A DNA stretch of 13,709 nucleotides from Bacteroidales bacterium (GCA_016283985.1 JAEENZ010000097.1:1-13709); one strand, 5' to 3'; shown: positions 1 through 6,979, counted from the first letter of the stretch. Notes: generated from the sequence alone by a model not told the origin. A program made the numbers and translations.

Positions 1-239
1 CCACCTTCGGTGAATTCGATGTCCTTGATAATGGTCTTGGTCTCGGCATCCTGGGAAATAACGACCTGCTGAGATTCCGTCACGGTGTTGAATTCAACCT
101 TTACGGCAGCATCGGCAAGTGCAGGTGCTTCGAAAGTAGCTTCTTCTACCTTGGGGCCTTTGTCTTCCTTACGGCAGGAAACAAGTGCCATAGCGCCGAA
201 TGCGGCGGCTATGAGCAAAATTTTGGAAATGGTTTTCAT
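1..239 (-). CDS. Putative lipoprotein, C-terminus beyond left edge
   Basis: The minus strand is open from an ATG at 239 to the window edge (79 codons visible). The N-terminus is a lipoprotein signal peptide: MKTISK, a hydrophobic stretch (ILLIAAAFGAMALV), then the lipobox LVSC with the lipidated Cys near residue 22, followed by a charged RKEDKGPK segment. The rest is acidic and Val/Thr-rich, with no domain I recognise. It is probably exported and anchored to the outer or inner membrane; its function is unknown. It lies 28 bases downstream of the outer-membrane barrel gene in the same direction, so the two are probably co-transcribed. I see no promoter in the gap. The export call is firm; the rest is open because the gene is truncated. 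Confidence 0.75.
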   Translation of the reverse strand, partial: MKTISKILLIAAAFGAMALVSCRKEDKGPKVEEATFEAPALADAAVKVEFNTVTESQQVVISQDAETKTIIKDIEFTEG

Positions 240-267
240 TGTATAAAGGTATTGATTATTAACTCAG

Positions 268-1311
268 TTAGAACAGCCTGATCGTAAGGCCAAGGCGAAT
301 GACAGGCATGAATCCTTTGATATACGGCAAATCTCCGGCAGCGGCCTTGTCGAGGAGATCCTCGAAAGAGCCGATCTTATCCTTATGGTCGATGAGACCG
401 GATGTAAACACCTGAGGCTGTCCGTCGTAGTTGTATCCAACGAACTCGAAGCCGTTGGTCTTCTGGACTCCAAGGTCGAGGTTGAGGTTCAGCCAGCTCT
501 TGATGCTTGCAACACGGCCCCAGCCTATTCCGAAGTAAGGGCGGAACTGCTCCTGCCTGTCCCTCATGTCGAGATGGAGGACACCGGCCTTGTCGGTGCT
601 GATGCGTATCTGTTTCTTTGCAGGATCCGTGGCTGCATCATCGTTAAGCTCGATGAACAAGGAAGAAGGATCCTGACCGGGGAAAGCTTCGCTAAGGGGC
701 TTGCTTATATCTGCGCTGACAGACAATATCTTAGGATCGAGAATACCGCTCAGTCCGACGGTGAGATGGAATCCGCTGTTCTTCGAAAGATAGATGTCCA
801 GCATTGCATTGAGGTTCCGCGTCAGTTCACCTTTGACAAGAATGTCCGTAAGATGGACGTCTTTACCGCTGATGGAATATGTTCCAAGGTCGGGAACTTC
901 ATACTGAAGAGGATAAACCTGATCCGGCACACCGACGGAATAATTGCCACGGATCTGGAAATGGTTTCCGAGAGGCACGCCGACGGTTGCGCTCAAGCCA
1001 TCCATGATGCCTGCACCGACACCGATGCCGACATGGTTGCAAAAGCCGTAGGTCTTCCCCTTCTTTTCCTTCTTCGCCTTGGGCTCTTTCACTTCCTTTA
1101 CCTTGGGCTCTTTGACCTTCTTTTCTTTCTTTGCCTTCTTGGTCTCGACGACGGGTTCTTCGGCGGCCGGTTCAGCGACCGGATCGACGACCACGGTTTC
1201 GGGAGAAAGGATTACGGGAGGATTCTGGGGAACATCGAATTCCTGTGCAGTAAGACCTGCCGGAATAAATGCCAGCGAGGCAGCAATGACTGCAAATGAA
1301 AGCTTCTTCAT
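268..1311 (-). CDS. Predicted outer-membrane beta-barrel protein with a Lys/Pro/Glu-rich periplasmic segment
   Basis: A 347-residue exported protein. Residues 1-22 are a Sec signal peptide ending LTAQ. Residues about 38-86 are low-complexity: first Val/Pro/Glu-rich, then strongly basic with repeated KKEKK and KEPK units. From about residue 87 the sequence shows alternating hydrophobic/polar strands with many Gly and aromatic residues (HVGIGVGAGIMDGLSATVGV, FRPYFGIGWGRV, WLNLNLDLGVQ) and ends in VIRLGLTIRLF. A terminal Phe on an amphipathic last strand is the usual beta-signal for BAM-assembled barrels. It therefore most likely sits in the outer membrane, with the basic linker in the periplasm. 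I cannot assign a substrate or a named family. It is the first gene after the promoter at 1350-1379 and precedes the truncated lipoprotein. Confidence 0.7.
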   Translation of the reverse strand: MKKLSFAVIAASLAFIPAGLTAQEFDVPQNPPVILSPETVVVDPVAEPAAEEPVVETKKAKKEKKVKEPKVKEVKEPKAKKEKKGKTYGFCNHVGIGVGAGIMDGLSATVGVPLGNHFQIRGNYSVGVPDQVYPLQYEVPDLGTYSISGKDVHLTDILVKGELTRNLNAMLDIYLSKNSGFHLTVGLSGILDPKILSVSADISKPLSEAFPGQDPSSLFIELNDDAATDPAKKQIRISTDKAGVLHLDMRDRQEQFRPYFGIGWGRVASIKSWLNLNLDLGVQKTNGFEFVGYNYDGQPQVFTSGLIDHKDKIGSFEDLLDKAAAGDLPYIKGFMPVIRLGLTIRLF

Positions 1312-1349
1312 ATTGTTAAAAATAAAACTGTTTCTTTCTTAACAAGTTA

Positions 1350-1379
1350 CAAAGTTATAAAAAAGATGCAGAAAAGCAA
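1350..1379 (-). promoter_or_regulatory. Bacteroidota-type promoter for the outer-membrane protein gene
   Basis: Read on the minus strand, TTG (1377-1379) is followed by exactly 19 bases and TAACTTTG (1350-1357). This is the -33/-7 pattern of the Bacteroidota primary sigma factor. The expected start of transcription is near 1343, giving an untranslated leader of about 30 bases before the ATG at 1311. I see no hairpin terminator for the upstream acyltransferase gene in this 83-base gap, so some read-through is possible. Confidence 0.75.
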
Positions 1380-1394
1380 CAAAACGTGGCATGA

Positions 1395-2534
1395 CTACGC
1401 TTCTTTTTCCTTGGCTGCCACGGGATTACCGTAAATGTGCCAGAAAATGTCCCTGAGCACGTTCTTGTCGAGTTTTTTCTCTGCCCTGGACAGTTTGTGC
1501 TCGGTATACTCGCGGAATTTTTTCAAATCCTCCTGGGTGTATTTGTCCGAATACTTGCTGCCGCCTGTCATCAGGTCGTAACCCATGTAGTTTGTTTTCC
1601 AAAGCCTGTATCCGGATATGATCCTCTCGTCCAGGATGCGGCGTATGGCCTGATAGCGGTCGTTCTTCTCGTACCACGAAGACCTGGTTATCTCCTTGTC
1701 CGTCAGCGGTGCGCCCACGGAAAGATGGATGCCTCCCTTCCACTGGCGTATGCCGGTAAGGATGCTGTGCATGTCTTCATCTTCCTTCTTATGATACTCC
1801 CCTGTCATCTGCTTTATGAGGATCTCCCTGGCCTTGCGGTAGTCGCAGGGCTCATATTCGTATGAGATGGACATCGGGACGATGTTCAGTTCCTTGAAGT
1901 TTGCCTTGAAATCCCCCGTCCCGCTCATGTCGAACATCTTCAGGAGCCCCTGCTCAGTCACGTCCAGGCCGTTCTTCGTACGCCCCTCGCGCTGTGCGAT
2001 CCAGACCGAACTCTTGCCGGAGGTGATCTCGGAACGGATGAACTTGGAGAGGATCTGGGAAGAAAGGTAAACCTCCCTGGCGGAGATGCCGCGGATTACC
2101 GTGATCATGCGGTTCGAGCGGAGAAGGGTCTCCACCACCCCGTTCGCCAGCAGATTGCTACCCACGCATATCTCGGTAAGGGGCACGTTGTTCAGCATGA
2201 GCATCCACTGCGTAAGGGCCGGGTCCAGCACGATGTCCCTGTGGTTGGAAACCGCCAGGAACTTGCCGTCTATCTTGCGCAGATTCTCGACTCCGTCGTA
2301 GGTAAAACCGGATGACGACCTGCCCACCACCACGTTGACGGCCTTGGAAACTATCGAATACTGGAAATCGTCCACGCCCTTTATGTCCATGAGCATCTTC
2401 TTGAGGGTGCCTATGGGGAATTCGGGAAAGATGTATTTGCTGATTACCGGTACGGCCGGATGACGGGCGAGTTTCTGAAGGGCGGCAACCGCCTCTTCAT
2501 CGTTATATGGCTGTATGTTCTCGAGGTCTTCCAT
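1395..2534 (-). CDS. PlsB/PlsC-like glycerolipid acyltransferase
   Basis: A 379-residue acyltransferase of the glycerol-phosphate acyltransferase superfamily, which transfers a fatty acyl group to a glycerol-phosphate backbone in membrane lipid synthesis. Visible blocks: SNHRDIVLDP at residues 96-105, holding the catalytic His98 and Asp100 (HxD, with a further Asp104, an atypical spacing relative to the classic HX4D); SNRMITVIRG near 140-149 (block II); WIAQREGRTKNG at 178-189 (block III, Glu183); and NIVPMSISYE at 217-226 (block IV). The C-terminus is charged and helical. An in-frame TTG at 2540 would add two residues, but the ATG at 2534 is preferred. It follows the queA stop by two bases, so translation is probably coupled. 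Whether it acts at the sn-1 or sn-2 position, or on another lipid, cannot be told. Confidence 0.8.
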   Translation of the reverse strand: MEDLENIQPYNDEEAVAALQKLARHPAVPVISKYIFPEFPIGTLKKMLMDIKGVDDFQYSIVSKAVNVVVGRSSSGFTYDGVENLRKIDGKFLAVSNHRDIVLDPALTQWMLMLNNVPLTEICVGSNLLANGVVETLLRSNRMITVIRGISAREVYLSSQILSKFIRSEITSGKSSVWIAQREGRTKNGLDVTEQGLLKMFDMSGTGDFKANFKELNIVPMSISYEYEPCDYRKAREILIKQMTGEYHKKEDEDMHSILTGIRQWKGGIHLSVGAPLTDKEITRSSWYEKNDRYQAIRRILDERIISGYRLWKTNYMGYDLMTGGSKYSDKYTQEDLKKFREYTEHKLSRAEKKLDKNVLRDIFWHIYGNPVAAKEKEA

Positions 2535-2536
2535 AA

Positions 2537-3745
2537 TCAATCGCGTCTGAATAATAAAGAGCTGTCGCCATAGCTCAGGAACCTGAACCCATGGGACAGG
2601 GCAAAGTTATAAATTGTTTTCCAATCTCCGCCTACGAATGCGGAAATCAGCAGAATGAGGGTGCTCTCAGGCTGATGGAAGTTGGTTACCATTATGTCGA
2701 CGATGCGGAACCTGAAGCCGGGAACTATGATAATGCGGGTGCCGAGTTTCAACTCAGACAGGCCGTGAACTTCCAGGTAGGAGATGATGGCATCCAGGGC
2801 CTCTTCAGTGCCATAGGGATACTCCCTCTCGTAGGGAACCCACTGCCCTATGTCTTCCGGCTCTCCTTTCTCGATAATGGAAACGCCGGCATAGTAGAGG
2901 GATTCGAGGGTGCGGACGGACGTGGTGCCCACCGCGATGCAAGGGCGGCCTCCGGCTCGAAGCTTTTTCAGGAGATCGAGGCTGATGGAGAAAGGCTCCC
3001 TGTGCATGGGATGCTCGGCAACCCGGGAGCTTTTTACAGGCAGGAAGGTGCCTGCGCCCACGTGCAGACAAACATTTTGAGTATCAATAGATTTAGTGCG
3101 GATATTCTCAAGTACTGCTTCAGTAAAATGAAGACCTGCCGTAGGGGCGGCGACAGATCCTCTTATATGAGCGTAAAGGGTCTGGTATCGTTCCAGGTCT
3201 ATGGCCTCCGTTTCCCTGTTGAGATACGGGGGAATGGGAACCTGACCGCACTCTTCGAGCACCCTGGAGAAGGGCTCTCCCCCCTTCCAGTGGAATTCTA
3301 CTACCCCCGTCTGGCCTTCTCGGGAAATCAAGGAAGCCGTGAGATGCATGGCGGCAAGGACCGAATCCGAAGGGCAGTCATATGTGAGAATATCGTCCTT
3401 CCAGCGCTTCGAGTTGCCGATTACACATTTCCAACTGCATCTTTCAGTCGAAGCGAAACTGGTATTGTACTCTGCAGGCTGCTCCGGTTCCAAGCAGAAT
3501 ATTTCGATATGTGCTCCGGTGTCACGCCTGAAATGCATCCTTGCAGGCACGACACGAGTATCATTGAATATCATGAGTGCGCCTTCAGGCAGGAAATCAG
3601 GCAGGGAACGGAATACGGATTCGGACGGGACACCGTCTTTATATATGAGTAATTTGGATGCATCCCGCTGTGGCAGAGGGTATTTTGCAATACGATCGTC
3701 GGTAAGAGGATAGTTATAATCTTCGATTCTGATATCAGGTATCAT
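2537..3745 (-). CDS. queA: S-adenosylmethionine:tRNA ribosyltransferase-isomerase
   Basis: QueA moves the ribosyl moiety of S-adenosylmethionine onto 7-aminomethyl-7-deazaguanine in tRNA, forming epoxyqueuosine, the penultimate step of queuosine synthesis at wobble position 34. The 402-residue product carries the family blocks: RIAKYPLPQRDASKLL near residues 18-33, NDTRVVPAR at 61-69, VPIPPYLNR near 169-177, AAPTAGLHFT at 199-208, HPMHREPFSI in the centre, and NFHQPESTLILLISAFVGG near the C-terminus. It is longer than the E. coli enzyme (about 356 residues), with extra sequence in the middle that fits the longer Bacteroidota form. The N-terminus begins as expected for that form, which supports the ATG at 3745. 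No other queuosine gene is in the window. The acyltransferase gene follows after two bases. Confidence 0.95.
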   Translation of the reverse strand: MIPDIRIEDYNYPLTDDRIAKYPLPQRDASKLLIYKDGVPSESVFRSLPDFLPEGALMIFNDTRVVPARMHFRRDTGAHIEIFCLEPEQPAEYNTSFASTERCSWKCVIGNSKRWKDDILTYDCPSDSVLAAMHLTASLISREGQTGVVEFHWKGGEPFSRVLEECGQVPIPPYLNRETEAIDLERYQTLYAHIRGSVAAPTAGLHFTEAVLENIRTKSIDTQNVCLHVGAGTFLPVKSSRVAEHPMHREPFSISLDLLKKLRAGGRPCIAVGTTSVRTLESLYYAGVSIIEKGEPEDIGQWVPYEREYPYGTEEALDAIISYLEVHGLSELKLGTRIIIVPGFRFRIVDIMVTNFHQPESTLILLISAFVGGDWKTIYNFALSHGFRFLSYGDSSLLFRRD

Positions 3746-3749
3746 ATTG

Positions 3750-3757
3750 CAAAGTTA
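3750..3757 (-). promoter_or_regulatory. TAnnTTTG -7 box directly at the queA start
   Basis: On the minus strand TAACTTTG ends four bases before the queA ATG. A transcript started from it would begin at or within a base or two of the ATG, so it would be leaderless or nearly so. No TTG stands 18-21 bases upstream, so the -33 part is missing or degenerate. It is a good match to the -7 consensus but not proven as a promoter. Confidence 0.4.
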
Positions 3758-3817
3758 ATCATTTTATTCAGTCTTTGTGACCTGGTCATTTCATCGCATG
3801 AAATACCGATTCAAATG

Positions 3818-3874
3818 TTTACAAATTTAAATCTGGCGATTAAATTAATATGGTTTACAAATGTTCTTTACAAA
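3818..3874. promoter_or_regulatory. Cluster of three TTTACAAA sites, possible distal operator
   Basis: TTTACAAA occurs at 3818-3825, 3854-3861 and 3867-3874, all in the same orientation. The first lies in a 15-base sequence TTTACAAATTTAAAT (3818-3832) repeated exactly at 4154-4168, inside the regulator's own operator region. The shared half-site suggests that one protein, plausibly the adjacent XRE-type regulator, binds at both places. The function is inferred; AT-rich background makes single matches weak, but the number and the 15-base identity are unusual. Confidence 0.35.
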
Positions 3875-4152
3875 AATATACCAAGGGCCGCATAAATAGT
3901 ATAAGGAAAACTTATATGGGTATATATCGTTGGCCAAATATAGGATAATCAATGAATTAAATAGATTTATATATAGCTAATGTTTAAAACACGGCGCTTG
4001 AATATGCGCGTAATAATATTACGGTGGCCGCCAGAGCTGTCATAATAAAAACAATTTTAAGCTAATGCTGGGATTATAAAGGGTTTATATATAAAAACCT
4101 CTACTAAATATTTAGATACACTCCGAAGATATCTCTCTTCTCCCCTATTGAC

Positions 4153-4178
4153 ATTTACAAATTTAAATGCTTGTAAAT
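4153..4178. promoter_or_regulatory. Inverted-repeat operator over the regulator promoter
   Basis: ATTTACAA (4153-4160) and TTGTAAAT (4171-4178) are perfect inverted 8-base arms around a 10-base spacer. The right arm covers the -33 TTG (4171-4173) of the promoter for the helix-turn-helix gene. A second dyad, TTACA-TT-TGTAA (4192-4203), lies over the -7 box (4193-4200). Both are placed where a bound repressor would block RNA polymerase, as expected for an autoregulated XRE/CI-type regulator. Confidence 0.55.
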
Positions 4179-4200
4179 ACAAAAATAATTCTTACATTTG
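4171..4200 (+). promoter_or_regulatory. Promoter of the helix-turn-helix regulator gene
   Basis: TTG (4171-4173), 19 bases, then TACATTTG (4193-4200) fits the Bacteroidota -33/-7 pattern exactly. Transcription should begin near 4206, leaving about 14 bases before the ATG at 4220. This placement rules out the longer reading frame that begins with TTG at 4148, because that codon lies upstream of the promoter. Confidence 0.75.
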
Positions 4201-4219
4201 TAAAAAATTGTTTAGAAAT

Positions 4220-4627
4220 ATGAATTCACGCCTTCAGCAGTTTTTGAGCGCAGAGAACCTGACACAAGCTCAGTTTGCAGACAGTATCGAGGTTGCCCGG
4301 GCCAGCATCTCCCATATTCTGGCCGGAAGGAACAAACCGGGCTTCGATTTTATCGAGAATCTGGCCAAACACTACCCTGCCCTGAACATAGAATGGTTCA
4401 TCACAGGTAAGGGGCGGATGTATAAAACGGCAGCCGAGCCCGCTCAGACGCAGATTCAAGCTGCGGAAGACAGTGATAGCCTTCTATTCGACAGTCCGTC
4501 CGAGCATATTGAAACCATTACTTCAAGTAAGAAGACACAAAGGTTTGTAAAAGAAAAAGTTATTGATAAGATTCTTGTCTTTTACAATGACGGCACTTTC
4601 GAAGAATATACCAACGGAAAGGAATAA
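4220..4627 (+). CDS. XRE-family helix-turn-helix transcriptional regulator
   Basis: A 135-residue DNA-binding protein. Residues about 3-64 form an XRE/Cro-type helix-turn-helix domain: RLQQFLSAENLTQAQFADSI, then the recognition-helix segment VARASISHILAGRNKPG (residues 25-41), then FIENLAKHYPALNIEWFITG. This organisation resembles phage repressors but is also common as a stand-alone chromosomal regulator in Bacteroidales. The C-terminal half is polar and low in conservation, ending in a hydrophobic stretch (VIDKILVFYNDGTFEEYTNG) that may serve dimerisation. The start at 4220 is chosen because it lies just downstream of the promoter and begins the domain without extra residues. It likely represses its own promoter through the inverted repeats at 4153-4203. 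The cinA gene starts 17 bases after its stop and may share its transcript. Confidence 0.85.
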   Translation: MNSRLQQFLSAENLTQAQFADSIEVARASISHILAGRNKPGFDFIENLAKHYPALNIEWFITGKGRMYKTAAEPAQTQIQAAEDSDSLLFDSPSEHIETITSSKKTQRFVKEKVIDKILVFYNDGTFEEYTNGKE

Positions 4628-4631
4628 TTGG

Positions 4632-4639
4632 TATATTTG
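4632..4639 (+). promoter_or_regulatory. TAnnTTTG -7 box directly at the cinA start
   Basis: TATATTTG sits between the regulator's stop and the cinA ATG, ending five bases before that ATG. It matches the -7 consensus, but no TTG is present 18-21 bases upstream. If active, the transcript would be practically leaderless, the same arrangement as at queA. Otherwise cinA depends on the promoter at 4171-4200. Confidence 0.35.
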
Positions 4640-4644
4640 ACCGT

Positions 4645-5907
4645 ATGAAAACGGTTAAAGCATCCATCTGCACCATAGGAGACGAGATCCTGATCGGGCA
4701 GATCGTCGACACGAATTCCTCCATGATTTCCAATGCCCTGGGCGCAATAGGCGTCCGGACTGAGCATATGATATCCCTCGGGGACAGGCGTTCAGAGATA
4801 ATCAATCTCCTCAGTAATGAATTGACCTGCTGCGACATAGTGATATCCACCGGCGGGCTTGGCCCAACTAAGGACGATATTACCAAAGACGCCCTTGCAG
4901 AGCTTTCCGGAAGCCAGAAATATATAAAGAATGAGGAACAGGAAGCCATGGTTCACAGTATCCTGAAAGCCAGGGGCCTCGACGTATTGGATATAAACCT
5001 GCGTCAGGCCATGGTGCCGGATACGTGCGAGGTAATCGTCAACCGCAGGGGCACGGCCCCCATTATGGTCTTCCGCTTCCCTGAAGAAAAATTCGGACAT
5101 CCTGCGGTCCTTTATGCCATGCCCGGCGTTCCCTACGAGACCGAAGCAGCCCTCGGGGATGTGATAGAGGATATTAAGCAACACTTCAAATTAGAAAGCA
5201 TATATCACAAAACAATAATGACTTACGGGCTTGCAGAGTCCGCCCTGTCGGAGCTGATAGCCCCCTGGGAAGACAGCTTGCCCGAAGACATGCATCTTGC
5301 CTACCTCCCCAACCCGCTCACGGGCGTGCGCCTGCGCGTTTCAGTATATGATGCGGGCCCGGATGCCGAAATGCGCGTAAACGAGCGTATAGAGGCCTTA
5401 AAACCTCTTTTAGGGGACAATCTCTATTCCAACTCGGATGACACGCTGGAGGCCACGATAGGCCGCCTTTTGAGGGCGTCCGGCAGCACTTTGAGCGTTG
5501 CCGAGTCCTGCACCGGAGGAGAGATTGCCCACCTTATTACGACAGTGCCCGGATCATCGGATTATTTCCTGGGATCCGTAACCTCCTACTCCCCTGAAAT
5601 CAAGGTTAAAATACTTGGTGTAGATCCCTCTTTGATCGAGCGTCACGGCATAGTCAGCAGCGCCGTCGCGGAGGCCATGGCTGAGGGCGTCAAGCGCATC
5701 ACCGGAAGCACTTATTCCGTGGCAACGACAGGGTGGGCGGATGCCCATGGAGACGAGCACGAACCGGCCGGCACGGTATGGGTCGGAGTGGCTGGTCCGG
5801 ACGGCACGAAGAGCAAAAGATTCCAGTATAAAGGAGACCGAAAACGCAACATCGAGCGCTTCGCAGCCTCCGCACTCGACTATTTGCGTCGTTACATTCG
5901 TAAATAA
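4645..5907 (+). CDS. cinA: CinA-family protein: MoaB-like domain plus nicotinamide-nucleotide amidohydrolase
   Basis: A 420-residue two-domain protein of the usual CinA length. The N-terminal domain (about 1-170) is the molybdopterin-binding-like COG1058 fold, with TIGDEILIGQIVDTNSSMI at residues 10-28, ISTGGLGPTKDD at 67-78 and MPGVPYE near 170. In the family it has ADP-ribose pyrophosphatase activity. The C-terminal domain (about 265-420) is PncC, which deamidates nicotinamide mononucleotide to nicotinic acid mononucleotide in NAD recycling. Its Ser/Tyr/Lys active-site region is visible as VAESCTGG and, further on, FLGSVTSYSPEIKVKILGV. The segment usually reading TGIAGPxGG..KPVGTVW is here TTGWADAHGDEHEPAGTVW, a noticeable variant. 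Its start is placed at the ATG matching the family's N-terminus. It is cytoplasmic, and a competence role should not be assumed. Confidence 0.93.
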   Translation: MKTVKASICTIGDEILIGQIVDTNSSMISNALGAIGVRTEHMISLGDRRSEIINLLSNELTCCDIVISTGGLGPTKDDITKDALAELSGSQKYIKNEEQEAMVHSILKARGLDVLDINLRQAMVPDTCEVIVNRRGTAPIMVFRFPEEKFGHPAVLYAMPGVPYETEAALGDVIEDIKQHFKLESIYHKTIMTYGLAESALSELIAPWEDSLPEDMHLAYLPNPLTGVRLRVSVYDAGPDAEMRVNERIEALKPLLGDNLYSNSDDTLEATIGRLLRASGSTLSVAESCTGGEIAHLITTVPGSSDYFLGSVTSYSPEIKVKILGVDPSLIERHGIVSSAVAEAMAEGVKRITGSTYSVATTGWADAHGDEHEPAGTVWVGVAGPDGTKSKRFQYKGDRKRNIERFAASALDYLRRYIRK

Positions 5908-5927
5908 GCTAAATCATTGATAAACAA

Positions 5928-5974
5928 TAAAAGTAACAGTGTAGTTAATTAGTATAACAACATTGTTACTTTTA
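5928..5974. terminator. 47-base hairpin between convergent genes, probable bidirectional terminator
   Basis: Arms 5928-5942 and 5960-5974 pair over 15 positions (one G-T), then one A-A mismatch, then four more pairs (5944-5947 with 5955-5958) around a 7-base loop. The outer ends read TAAAAGTAACA and TGTTACTTTTA, so both strands end the stem in a T-run. It lies 20 bases after the cinA stop and 26 bases after the dipeptidase stop, the expected place for a shared terminator. The stem is AT-rich and there is no long T tract outside it, so termination strength is uncertain. Confidence 0.6.
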
Positions 5975-6000
5975 CATTTCTATACTATAATAACAACTTA

Positions 6001-6972
6001 TTATTGCGCAGAAATCACGCGTAGAAGGTTATAGGAGGCCATTTTGGCAATATCCAGTTCACCATATCCCTTGGTTTTAAGCATATCGAGCAGGACAGGC
6101 AGTTTTTCTATGCTTTCGAAGCCTTTTGCCGTATGGTTGATACCATCGTAGTCGGTCCCGAAACCTACTCCGTCCACCCCGGCGATACCCACCGCATGCT
6201 CGATATGATCGAGTATCAAACTGGCTTCCGGCATGTCCCTTCCGTCCGGATCATCATCGTCGTAATCGGCAAAAGAATCGGTCAGGAAACAAGGAAAAAT
6301 GCTCATGCAAACCACCCCTCCGGAAGAGGCGATTCCGCGTATCAGATCGTCCGGAAGATTACGCTTGTGGGAGCATAGTGCGGAGCAGCATCCATGGGTA
6401 TATGCAACCGGCTTTTCGGACAGTTCAAGAACGTCACGGACCGTATCGTTGGAGGTATGCGCAACGTCTATCACCATGCCTAAGGAATTCATCCCCCTGA
6501 CCAGTTCTTTACCCAGAGGGCTGAGACCTCCCCATCTCCCCTGCCCTGTGCAGGAGTCGCAGATGTCATTATCGGCACTGTGGCACAGGGTAACATATCG
6601 TACGCCCTCAGCATATAGCTCTTCCAGCACTCCCTTACGTCCCAGGAGGGCCGATCCGTTCTCCAGCCCTATGAAGATGGAAACAAGGCCTCTGGCGGCA
6701 TTTGCCTCCATTTCAGCCCTGTCCGTAGCAAAGGCAACCTTGTCCGAATTGGCTGCAACCTGCCTTTTCAGCTCAGACAACTGCCTGAAGGCATACTCAG
6801 TTGCTTCTGTATTGGTCAAACTTGCAGGAATGTACAGTGCAAAGAAGGAACCGGTGACTCCCCCGCGAAACATCTTAGGGAAATCTACCTGCACCCCGGG
6901 ATTATCTTTTCCGAAGTCTCTGCCACGGTACATCTGTGTGGGCGCATCACAGTGTGCATCAAGTATATACAT
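6001..6972 (-). CDS. Membrane-dipeptidase-like zinc peptidase (family M19)
   Basis: A 323-residue amidohydrolase-fold dipeptidase related to renal dipeptidase. Every zinc-site residue of the family can be placed: His7 and Asp9 (DAHCD), Glu104 (IGLENGSALL), His172 (VIDVAHTS), His193 (YTHGCCSALCSHKRNLPDD) and Asp274 (GFGTDYDG). His131 in TLCHSADND matches the substrate-binding His. The usual SHS before the last His cluster is THG here. Family members cleave L-X or L-D dipeptides; the natural substrate is not visible. There is no signal peptide, so despite the family name it should be cytoplasmic. It is the last gene of the long operon, 7 bases after the ABC-F stop, and ends before the hairpin at 5928-5974. 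Confidence 0.88.
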   Translation of the reverse strand: MYILDAHCDAPTQMYRGRDFGKDNPGVQVDFPKMFRGGVTGSFFALYIPASLTNTEATEYAFRQLSELKRQVAANSDKVAFATDRAEMEANAARGLVSIFIGLENGSALLGRKGVLEELYAEGVRYVTLCHSADNDICDSCTGQGRWGGLSPLGKELVRGMNSLGMVIDVAHTSNDTVRDVLELSEKPVAYTHGCCSALCSHKRNLPDDLIRGIASSGGVVCMSIFPCFLTDSFADYDDDDPDGRDMPEASLILDHIEHAVGIAGVDGVGFGTDYDGINHTAKGFESIEKLPVLLDMLKTKGYGELDIAKMASYNLLRVISAQ

Positions 6973-6979
6973 AATTTAT

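Larger units (their letters stand above)
3746..4219. other. 474-base AT-rich divergent intergenic region
   Basis: The gap between queA (minus) and the helix-turn-helix gene (plus) is much more AT-rich than the flanking genes. It contains the queA-side -7 box (3750-3757), three TTTACAAA sites at 3818-3874, the regulator promoter and operator near 4153-4204, and a 12-base AT-only palindrome TTTATATATAAA at 4084-4095. The longest ATG-started reading frame I found by eye is 32 codons (3850-3948), with no coding character. I see no tRNA or obvious structured RNA. For the stretch 3880-4080 I see nothing beyond AT-rich DNA with scattered GC patches. Confidence 0.6.

Noticed and set aside
385..1299. 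304-codon open frame on the plus strand
   Set aside because: It is antisense to the outer-membrane protein gene; its Phe/Leu-rich end is the reverse reading of the Lys-rich repeat.
2591..3652. 353-codon open frame on the plus strand
   Set aside because: It is antisense to queA, whose family motifs are complete.
3850..3948. 32-codon frame in the AT-rich gap
   Set aside because: It is short, has no recognisable coding character, no promoter at the right distance and no similarity that I recognise.
4148..4219. 24-residue N-terminal extension of the helix-turn-helix protein from a TTG codon
   Set aside because: The TTG is upstream of the promoter -33 and -7 boxes, and the extension overlaps the operator. 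The ATG at 4220 begins the domain properly.
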